From Hydractinia symbiolongicarpus (Eukaryota > Cnidaria > Hydrozoa > Anthoathecata > Hydractiniidae), in assembly GCF_029227915.1 (NCBI RefSeq), contig NC_079881.1, forward strand, positions 20,313,501 to 20,377,500: DNA of 64,000 nt, given 5' to 3'. Below, in pieces: positions 29,001-41,000 of this stretch. The stretch's first letter is position 1, and every line of letters begins with the position of its first letter. The notes below the pieces were generated by a model. The model was not told the origin of the DNA. It was given only the letters and a program-made list of their open reading frames with translations, and did not search any database. Both the position numbers and the translations under genes were made by a program.

Positions 29001-32000
29001 AGGAAGAACAAAATCATAAAACATTATCTTGGTAGATCATAAAAATGAAAATGTTCCTGTAGTTTGTTTTAAAACAAAAAAAATTTTTACTAAAAAATTA
29101 TTAAGTCAATTGAAGTCATTATTTATAATATACAATGAATTATTTAAGTAACAAAAAGTGGTCTTACATCGGGCTCAAAGTTGACTGTAATCAACTTAGA
29201 TTTTTCATCACGAACTATTAACGGTTTATCCAAGTTTTGCTTTGATACATCGTCAACACCAGAAGTCCAAGATGCATATATTTTTTCTTCATAGCTGATA
29301 GAAAAAAATAGCTATACACAAACAAACTTATTTAATCTGATGGTGGTATATTGATAAAAAAATGCAACAGCAAAATTATTCATATAGGCATAGGTACTTA
29401 TATGTATACACACCATCCGGATAAACTATCTGAGTTCATCACTAACATATTACCGCATGTAGTGTAGCGGGTTCGTCTGCGGCTCTCAGTTCTGAGGACT
29501 GCGGATTGAATCCCGCTCACTGCTTGTCAGTATGTTAGTGATGAACTAGTTCTTCTTCAATATAGCAAAATTATTTATAGACAAAAATCAAGTAAAAAGT
29601 TAAATTAAAGTATCTGAAAAAATCTTGAACAAAATACCTATTTAACAAGTTGTTCATTTCTTCATATTTGCTAAAAATTACTTTTGCACCAGGAGTTTCA
29701 AGTATCCTAAGAATTTAAGAAAGTTATATTATTTCTTTGGAATAGTCGTCATCCTGTGAAAAAGTCTGTAGGTTCGTCACTCAGCAAAAAGATACTCTGT
29801 GCACGGCCACTTTGAAAAGATAAATGGCAGCTTCTCTTATTGATGCAAAGAAGAACTATTTTCTTAGTAATACCCAAGCCTATCAATAAAAAAATAACAC
29901 CTGAACAATAAATCGCTTGCCCAACGTTATAAAAATTTAGACTGGGCGAGCAATCTGAATAAATAGAATAATTTTATAAATGCAAATTATATTACATAAT
30001 CATTTTTATTTGTTTTTTTTTATATATATTTGAGGTGGTTTTAATGTAAATAATAAGAAAGATAACATTGGTTTCCATGTGAGATGAATTGATATTGGTC
30101 AGCCAAACAAAATTTTTGTGGAATAGGGAGAGCAATTAATGGCTCAGCTATTTTCTCATTTCTTACAATTAGGCAGTGTCTGCGTAACCAAGAACGATTG
30201 CTCTCTCCTTATTGACAGGTTTGAGTACCTAACCTAAATAACGTCACCAACATTCAAATAGAGTACATACAGTACTAAAGTTTAACAAAGCAAAGCAGAA
30301 GAATGTACCATATGAAAAAGCGATAACTTTTCACATTAGCTACATAAATCACTGAAATGATATATGTTTTTAAAAATTACCTTGGACTAACAGACATTTT
30401 TAAATTATTAACTGGAGTTTGGTATCGCAGTCGCAATTGTTGTGCCCAACGCAATGTACCGGCTACAACAGGCATATTTTTTCCAGAAGCTAATTGGTCA
30501 TTATTCTCAACCTCCAGTGCCATTTTATTATCAAATACAATCTTTGCTTTATCAAGTTCCACTTCCACCATTTTTAACAGCACAGGGTATTTAGTCTCAA
30601 AATCACAATTAATCATAGGACGATCCAACAAGGAACCAAATATATCAATGAGCTTAAAAATAGATTAAAGAGATATGTGACAAGGTTGAATATGACATCC
30701 AGAATTATTCAGTTAGGCTTGTAATATTTGATGATATGCAGTGGAGTTAAACATTAACAAAACATAAATAATTTTAACGTTTAATTTCAGCCTTTCAAAC
30801 TTGTCCTTATCAACATCCCACTCTACTTTCAAGCAAAGAAATAGAATTATTTATGTTTCATACATTATTATAGTAATGTTTTATGTTTTGCAAACAAAGA
30901 GGTTAATACCTTGTGAATGGGATATATGTAATTCAAGTTCTTCGAGGGCAAACAAATTATTGTAAAACAGAAGTAAACAATTTCATTTTTCAATTTCTTT
31001 TAACAAACCTTAAAAGAAGCTTCTACACCAGAGCAATCATCAAATGCTTTGTTGATAATGGCTGCTAAACGACTGTCTAAATCATTAATATGATGACGGA
31101 AGTCAACATAATCTTTTATAAATGCCTAAAAAAAGAAGTGAAAGAGGTATAATTTCAGAATAATTTGTCAAAATTTCACATGTAATCTACAACACACTGA
31201 TTAAAAAGCACCTATCTATACATTTAAAATGATCCAGAACAAAATAATTATACCCTCTATAAGTTTATTTTATTGGAATCAGACTCTAATTAAGTTGAAG
31301 GTCAAATTATGACTTTGTTTAAAAAACATAAGATTTTCGCCAATTATTACTATACAAAATTTCTATACTCACAGTATGGAACACTATGAGATCTTTAGAA
31401 ACTCCAGAAAGATGAATGAAGAAAATGAGTATTTTGATAAGAAACTTTACATGTTTAAAAAATCCATTGCTATGGATTCAAAATTAATACATGCATAGCT
31501 TCATTAGATATAAGTTAAAAAATCAGATGGTTTGATATTAAAACAGGCATAAATGATAAATCTGTATTTAAGTCGCTGGTGTTTTGTCCACAAGATGTAA
31601 ATTTTCAGTTTTTCACCTGAGACATATTGTAAGAAGGTTGATTAGGTTTAAATAAAAAGCTTAGTCATGTAAATTTATAAAACGTGACCTTAAAGGCACT
31701 CTCATTTACACCACACCATTACTTTTTTGTATTTTTATTCAAAAATGGTAATTAAAACTTTCTTCAAGTAACCGTTTGGTGCAAAATAATACCCTTCAAT
31801 CAAACCCTTGTTTAAACATTCAAGAGTCTGAACACCAGCTTAGAATCCAGAAAATCAACACAATTAAACTAAATTAGCACACCTTGTTTTGGGCATCAAG
31901 AGAATCATATGTGCTGTTAGCAAACAAAGTAAAATATTCTTGAAATTCATCAAATATTTGAACAACATCATGACTAAGTATTCTGCCTTTCATGCCACCA

Positions 32001-35000
32001 ATCTCAACTTTCTCTAGTTTACTGAATTCTATCGCAGTTGCAAAAACATCCTTAAAAAACAAATAAAAGCATATCATAAAGGCCTCAGCATATCAGACAA
32101 CAATACACTTTTTTACAATACAGATCCTTTTTAGAAAACTGTTTCCGAGATTACTTTCCTTAAAAAAATTGAGAAATGCCCTCTGGCAAACTCAAAACAA
32201 AAAAAGGTTTTAAACTCAAATTTTAGGAGAATTCCTGAAGAAACTTCCAAATAATGCTACTTTTGGAGGTGATTGGCGGAGTTTCACAAAATGGCAAGAA
32301 ATAAAAGCGTATCTTTCTTCAAATGAAAATAGGGTAAAAATTTCTTATATACTTATATTACGCACCTGAACTAAGTTAAGCCTCTTAATAAATTGGTCAT
32401 ATCTTGTGAAAACCAGATCACTTGAAAACTCCCACTTCTTAAACGAAATATCAGGCTTAAAAAACGTTTGAATTTGGTTACGTGTGTTTTCAAACTGATC
32501 TTTGTATTCTTTAAGAGCACGAATAGTTATTTCAACTTTCTCCATGCTTTCTTCAGACTCACCCTTGAATATTTCTGCAGGGTCCAAGTAATTCCTAGCC
32601 TAAGATAAAGAAAATAAGAAAAACTTGTAATGTCAATTCAGCCATAACATTTCTAGAATCAATATAAGAACGGTATACTTGAATGTAATTTAATTGTAAT
32701 TTTTAGAGATTTCCGACATGGTTTATAGAAATAATTGCTTTTAAAAAGAGCTGATCAGTTCTTAAAAAATAAGAATCCAGCAAGAATTTTTTTTACAAAT
32801 ATATACAAAACTTTTTGTGCATCATGGTCAACTTGAATACACTTTAAACAGTTAAAAAATCCTGCTAATATAGTTTTTTATCGAAGGAAGAAATATTAAG
32901 AAATGCTGAAGAGATTGTTAGCTGTTTCACAGAATCAATAAACAATTTGACTACTGTGTAAATGAATGTTCATAAGAAAGAATCTCAAGAAAGAATCTCA
33001 AGAAAGAACTCTGATTATGATAATACACCTACCAATTCTATCAACATATTTCCAATCTCCTGTAAAAGAACTACAATTCTACCAGGCTTACAATAATGTT
33101 TTGAATTTCCCCACAGCAAACCAATATTATGCAGAAGTGGAGGTAAAAACATATGCATCTCGGGGACTTCAGCTTGCTCAAGATCCTCAATATGTCTTCT
33201 TACAGGCTTTAAATGCATGTTGATATCTCTGGCTTCATCAAGTGCTAAAAAATAAACAATATGAACAATATGATTCAACTACAACTTCATATATATAAAA
33301 ACAGGTTGTCAACCGGTGGAAAAATCCATGGGGGTTGCCTGTGCTTTATATATCGCATTTCGACAGATGGCGGTTATTGTTATAGAGACTCTTGTCCTTG
33401 TTGTATAATACTAATCATTCTCCTTCTACAAGTTTTGTGTTCCAAAATAAGTTTTCATGTGCTTAACTGATAGCTTTGCATATGCATTGTTATCAAATTA
33501 GGGATCGTCTCCATGATTGTTTCAAAAATAATCGTTTCAATTCATATAATACTAATAGTAATACAACTAAATTTGATCATACAAAAAATGTGTTGTTGTA
33601 TACTTACATTCTCATATTACACTATAAGAAAGTATCACATTAATAAATCATGTTCTGTTTAATCTAAATTGCGTACATATTTGCCAGATACGGTGGCATA
33701 TTTGTGCCGCCTCAACTTACGTTAAAATTTATTTTGTTTTCACGTTATAACTCAAGTTTTAAGTATAACTTAAGTTATGAGTTAAAACTCAAGTTATAAT
33801 CTAAAAACATCTTTAAAGTTGTATAAAAATGCCACCATAGCCAGATGTATTGCTTTGTAAAATAGTAAAATTTTTTGTTTGCATAAACATTTTGTTTCGT
33901 ATGCATGTATCTACTGAACAGCGGTTTTGGTGCACGAGAAGCTTAAAATTCAAAATTTATTATCAAAATACAATGCAAATGCAATCGGGCAAGACTTTTT
34001 ATGCTATTTTATTATCAAAGATAAAAAATGCATGTAAAGTGTTTAAACACTAAATCGAATACCTAATAATTCTATGCCTTATAAAAATTGTTAAATACAA
34101 CACCTCACTAGAAACTACTTTATGATGTCATGCAAAATGGGAATTTATGGTTTAAAATCTTTCACAGATTTTTAAAAAATTATATATAAATTCCTGCAAA
34201 ACCTTCCCAGTTATTTCATAATAAAACTAACTTGTTAAAGAGACACAAACAACCCAAATCCTTAATTTCATCAACTTTTTTTGATTTTTATATCATTTGA
34301 AAGCTTAAATTTTATAGAATATTCTATTTTAAACAAACAAATGTATATACTTTTCAACAGAAACAATAATAAACGCCAAAATATAAAATAACAAACATTT
34401 TCTTCTCAATTCTTTTTATTAAAGTTTTAATGTTAAGAACAGACACAATTTTTGCTTGATGCACCATACATTTTAGGCTAACAGGTATTATGACTATGAA
34501 AATAAAACAAAACTATTTATGTTCTGCTTATACTGAGCTGTGAAACAGTTTCTTTGTTTTTTTCTTAAAAATAAATTGTTAAGATTTTATGGGGGTAAAA
34601 AAGTACAACAGAGAAGCACAAAAAGCAAGTTTGTGATATAACTTCAGAACTAGACCTTAATGCAAAACAGAGACATCTTAGTATTCAACAGGCGTTTTAT
34701 TATTTCAGTGTAGTAGTTCAAATGGTGTGATTCTTATGTGATAAGTTTTATATGCATGTACCTTGTAGGCTCAAGATAAAAATGGTGTTCAAAATTTTTT
34801 ACATCTACAAAGTTTATTATTTTACTAGTGGATAAGCCTGTTGAAAAATTCACTTAGGCAGACGGACAATAAAAAATATATAGGATGTTTTAGCAATTTA
34901 ATGCTTTTAGGAATGAATAACAAAATTTATTTTCAGGACATCTCTTTTTCCATTGCCTGTGTATTGTGTTTGTACAGGATCATGTACTTTCATTGAATGG

Positions 35001-38000
35001 TTAAGAAGATAGAGGTGTTTAGAAATTAGTTTAGCCGGTGCCTTTATTGTGTAGAACTTAAACAGCTGATGAAAATACTGTATAGGATCATACATTTTTG
35101 AGAAAACAGTGAAAGAAATATTTAGGTTTGATTTTTTTTGATTTTGATAATGTCAGCAAAGATCTGGTGCATTTACAAAATTAATTAGAATTTATTTAGA
35201 AAGTAATGCTTTCATATTGCAGTTTAGAAAACAACAACAGCACTCGCAACATGGATAATAGGTGTTTTATGTATCCACAAGCTGTTTTGAGATGCAATTT
35301 CAGACAAATTAAAAAAAAAAATTTATATTAGATTATACATATACTAGTAGAATAATTCATGGATAGAAAAAAATTAAAAAATAATAGTTACAGAAAAATA
35401 GTATTTACAGAATTAAAATTTTGATGATGTCATCAAAATCCAGTTCTTATGAAACAGAAAACTTATTAAAAAAAGTTGCTAGTCTGTTGGGACTATTGGG
35501 TACATCTTAAAATGCTGATCAAGATAATTATAACATCATGTGGTTTAGATAAACAGCTAAAAGTTAACAAGGTTTAACGATTTTTAAAACATTAGCAAAG
35601 ACCTGATGTGTAAAATGTACCCTCATTACCTAATACAGCTTCTTTATACATCTTAACAAAAGCTATGTAGTAGCTGCTGTCAGTTCGTCTCAACAATTCA
35701 GCCATTTTTTGAACTTTTACATGGCGAAGCTAAGAATAGAAAATCAGCATTTTAAATAAAAATTATGCACATTCTAAAAAAGGTTAGCCATTTTTAATCT
35801 TTTACATCGATATGTTTAGAATAGAAAAAAACAATATATTTCATTTTTAACGGAATGCACAAGTCGTTTTTAACATTTTTCACTACATTGAAACGTGTTT
35901 ACAATATAGATATGGGCTTTTAAACCAATATAGATATGGGCTTTTAAACCTCTTACTAGGTTTTCACAACTATTAAAAAATTTTTACCTGATCAAAAATG
36001 CTTTCCAAATTTACAACTCGAGCTTTCCAGAAATCTAACTCCACCAACGGGTTTGGATTTAACCCTTCCAAAAGTGGTTGTGCTGAACTTTGTTTCAAAA
36101 CCTTTGAGATTTGATGAGTCCAATCAATTACTACCGATTCAATGCTATGAATTAGGTTGCGATCCACTCCCTCGTATTCAAAACTAAAATAAAAATCCAT
36201 TACATGAAGCACATGAAAAAGAGTGTGAAAGAAAACACATTTTAACAATTTTACTTACACAGCTTAACCAATTAGTTATCGTTTCTGTATTTAAAACTAT
36301 TGAGGCTAAAATCACATATCTAAAAATAATGTGATTTTAGCCTCAATTTTCAAAGTCAATACAAAAATGTAAATTAGCACTGGTATTGGTCCACAATAAG
36401 GCAAAAGGCGTAACGCCTTTAGGCATTTTAAAAAAGAGGAAGGAAAAAAGTTAACACAATGAAAATAAATATTAGTTATAGGTAATGTAAGTTCCAATGA
36501 TTAGGATATAGTTAGATCATTGTTACATTTGTAATGCATAGTTTTTGACAAATCACTTTGTCAAATCAAAGCACAATTGTGCACAAAATGATGGATGAAT
36601 TAATTGCAGACAACAATCATTTTGCATGAATATTGTTTCAACAAAAAAAAACATGGTGTCAGGTGAGAAAGTGACAACTGTCTAAGAATTTTATGTCTTA
36701 CACATATGTCTTACCAACATTGAATCTGACTTAAAGGGACTAAGTCTAACACTTATAATAAAAAATCACTATTAGATAATGATTTTGATGATGGCAAGAA
36801 AAAAAATCCTTAGTTGTGAGTTCATAATCATCTCTTTCAGTAGTGACTAATAACAAGTTGGGCTTGAAAATGTTAGGTGAGCATTTTTTTTGAAACAATG
36901 TTGCAATAAACAGTGTCTATTATTTCAACTGGTTTGTACGGAAGTTTCTTTTTTTATAATAATTTAACAGATATGCATATCTTATATGCATAACAATGTT
37001 CCAGATATCCTGTATTTTAGTTTCATGCATTTTTTACAATTAACAGCTTTCACTGTAAACCAATGCTCTTTTTACCAGATTGTGTAACTTAATGACGAAC
37101 AACTGCTTAAAGGTGCTTATGAGTTTGTTGAGCAAATGCTAATAAAATACTATTAAATTGGTAAAAATGCTTCTTGTGTGCATACTCAGGATTTACATTA
37201 AAAAAGCAAAATCCATGCTAAGGAATCTTTAAAAGAAAAAAAAATGGAATTATCAAATCCACCAGTCATCATCATCATTAGCAGCATTTTGTCCATTTTC
37301 TATGCTGGCATGGATTAAACGGGGTATATTAATGGCCTTCTTCCAATGATCCAGAATGTGTTTTAAACTCAAATTCTTCTACATCAAGTCTGTCCTCAAC
37401 ACCTTCTGCCAAGTCTTTTTCTTGGTCTCTGGGCTTTGTCCCAGAAACTATGAAGCCTTGACACTTTATCAAATTATCTTTCTCTGTTCTTTTCAAGTGC
37501 CCCAACCAACTTAAGGTGACGGTATACCCTTTGAGCATGGTTTTTTTAAATCGTGATTTTTTCAGTGATAGTTAATCAAAGTTTTTTCATTCATACATCA
37601 CCAAAAAGCATTTTTAAACACCTATCAAATGGTATAAAAATAATTTGAAACTTTTTAACTCGTGAAAAGTACAGAGACATTTTTGAAACATACCCTGCCT
37701 TCAAAAAAGTGACTTCATTTACAAAACTACTTCGTTTCCAAATCTCATTCGATGTTCTTTAGAATTGTGATAGATGTATGTAAAAACAATTTTTTAATTA
37801 TTTTCCACAAAGTCCCCGTTTTTTTATTTATTTTACTTTTTCTTAAAAGAACATTTTTTAACTTAAACTTTCGTTTTTAAGATGTAATATCTAGAGATTC
37901 GTTGATTTTTTGAAAATAAAAAAGAAATCGCTTTTAGATAAACACATTGGCTTCAGCACAGTAGCACACTCCCTTGTAGACCTTCTGTAGTTTTGTAAAA

Positions 38001-41000
38001 GAGATTTAAAATGAAATATATATGGTATAAAAAAAAAAAACACTGCGAAAAAGTGTTAAAGTTTTTTTAAAATATCTCACCTTTCAAGCATACTCATGAT
38101 GATGGTGATACTCTCAAACTTCGAGGCAATGAATATTCAGAAGGTTGTCTTTTTAAATTTTATTATTCGCAAAGAGGTGACTGAGAATACCATAGAAATA
38201 GAACTTTCTAAGTCGTTTAACATTTTTCTGTGACTTGCAGAAACAGAACAAGACGGCATACGTTTTTAGAACTGAAAGATTTGAGGTGATATTTTTTTCA
38301 GATAGTCATTTCTTTTCGGAAAGGCAATAAAATTTATTTCTAAAAATAAATACACAAGAGGATGATAAGTGTTAAAAACATTCACTCTTAACTCTATTTG
38401 AGATGTGGAAGACCAATCAGAAAAAAAAGTAGTTATTTGGATAAAGTCAATATTCCTTTTCGAAAAATAAATAAATAGTTTCACCATTGGAAAGATCATA
38501 GTTCTTTAGTGGAAATGGCTAATAAAAAAAATTGATTTTTTGATACAATAAAGGTATATATATCGTGACCTTAACCATCTTATCTGGATAACATCTCTAA
38601 TACTATGAATACTTCATCATAATCTTAGGTCATCCTGACTCTTTTTATCTTTTAAACTGGTGTTACTATTCTAATATTATTGCTGCTTCACTGTCTCATT
38701 AACATACAACGTTAAACTTTTTTTACAAGCCTCATACAACCTACCTTTTCCCTCGACAAAACCCTGCTAGTCAACAAAGGAAGTAAATCACTAAACTTTT
38801 CCCTAGCAGAATCGACCCTGCATATCACATCGCATATTGTTGTGTATAATCTCACATTTGCAACTCTTACATACAAACAAGAAGCTAGGTTATTCGCAAT
38901 CCTGCCAACTTTGCAAGACTACTATTTAACTACAAGGTCACACAGGATCATGAGTCTAGATTTTAAGCACTGCTGGTGGTCAATAAATCAAAGGTGCTTT
39001 TGTAAACAACTGTACAAATTTTAGTTGAAAGTTTATATGAGTAAAAATATTCATTTAGGGCCGCATTTCACAAGTTTTTTTTACAACTGTACCTGCCAAG
39101 ATTCACGATTTATTTGAGAAAGACATTTGATATACTGCGTATTGTTCACTCTAAACTCATCATCATCATCAACATTCTTGGCTTAACATCCGTTTTCCAT
39201 GCTAGCATGGGTTAGACGGGGTATATTAATGACCCTCTTCCAATCTAATCTAAACTGTGTTAGATCTAAATTCAACTTCCTCTTCATCAAGTCTGTCCTT
39301 ATAACCTCCTGCCAAAGTCTCTACACTTTCTTACCCAATTATACCCCTCCATTCTTTCCATAAACTCTTAACTTTGAACGAAAATTTAGAAAGGTATTAT
39401 AAAGGTATAATGGCAGAAGTGGCTCAAATTTCATCCTATAATTATAATGGAACCCAGAATCTTTTACACTTGAAAAAGAAAAGCTAAAAAGAAACTGTCG
39501 CTTTATTTTTGACTAATATATAGGGAAAGAATTAATCAGTTAAAAAGATGAAAGCAAGAATTTAAAGGGTACCTATGCTGTTTTTTGGTTTAGGATAAAT
39601 TTTTCTTGTTGTGTGCTGGCTTTCTTAAAAATGATGCTGTCTTTTTCATTGTTTCTTTGAAATTACATAGATTATTCATTGATTCGTCTCAGGATAGATT
39701 TACCTGTCACATTGTCAGAGCAACAACAATTACACTGATTACAAGAAGTTTATTTAAGTTGGATGTTAAAAACTTATAATAGTCTTTTTTAAGGACCTTA
39801 AACCTTAATATGTTTTTGCGCCAATAAAAAGAGGCAAATGAAATGGCTATTTTGATATGTCTAAACAGATTTCTACAATATACTTTATAGAACATATACC
39901 ATTGTGTATAATCAGCCAATGAATACAATGGTGGAAAATTAGTATTAGGTAAAGACACATTTTATATTTTTGCTACGAAATAACAAGAAAATGTCCAACA
40001 CGTATTTTTCTCCACCTATGTCACAGGTCGTTTTTTTGGCTTTTATTATTTTGCATGAAATTTTGCACTGAAAGTAAAGCAAGTAAAATGGTACAGCAAA
40101 TTACTGTAGCCTATGCAACATTTTAAAATTTCTGCTGCATGGTGTAAAGTTAAACCTAGAAAACATGGCCAATCTGGGGACTTAAAAAAGTAGTTGTCTT
40201 ATAAAACACCTCTGTAACATAGCCACCCTCTGCAGTGGCTGTCTTAGCTTTCTTTCCATTAAGCCTATACTAGAACTTTCCATGCAAGAAACCGTTTCAA
40301 ATTATGCAAGCAGTGGGATCTTAAAGTTATGCAAAAATGTAATGTAAATGTAAATGCTTTACTACACATTCGTTTTGTAGGAGAACAGTTAGAGACGATT
40401 GTTACCAGGAACTCCAAACATGATGACTAAATGTTTACATACAGTGACTCTCCCCATCTGAACTTACTTTTTTACATTTCTAAAATAATAGCGTGGCAAT
40501 ATTTATTTTTCAGCTGATCATGTACAGATGTTATACACTATGATTTGGAATAAAGGAACAGGCTTGAAAAAAACTTAATTTTATTGGTGTTTCAACATCA
40601 AAGATGCTGTTTTTCGCTGATTCGAGCCCTAGGTCAAAAAAAATTTCTTAAGTTTGAAAGAAAATTATAATTGTTTTAGGAAAAAAACACTCTAATCGCC
40701 ACATGTGCTCAAAAATATCCCAAACAAAGCTTACTTTTTGTCTTCAAAATATTTTGCGTTTGCCACCATATGTTTTTTCAAAATTAACAGTTTCTTCTGG
40801 AAATGATTGTTCTTTTCATGGCACTTGTATACAGTTCCAAGATGGCTGCTAATGAAGACGCTTATATGGTTCTGTTGAACTTAACAGTGTTGATGAAATG
40901 GTGGAATATTCTTCTAACATTGATTATCATGATGTTCATTAAAACGTTAAAAATGGCTGAATGAATATTTGAAAGAAGACTCAATAAAAAAAAAAGGAAA

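Noticed and set aside
29450-29530. Possible tRNA gene
   Set aside because: A- and B-box-like words are present, but a cloverleaf with a proper 7-base anticodon loop is not, and the unit is repeated with target duplications; it is part of a SINE-like element.
37329-37538. 69-codon minus-strand frame as a host gene
   Set aside because: It is the decayed C-terminus of an RTE-type retrotransposon, matched by the collinear fragment at 39156-39340.
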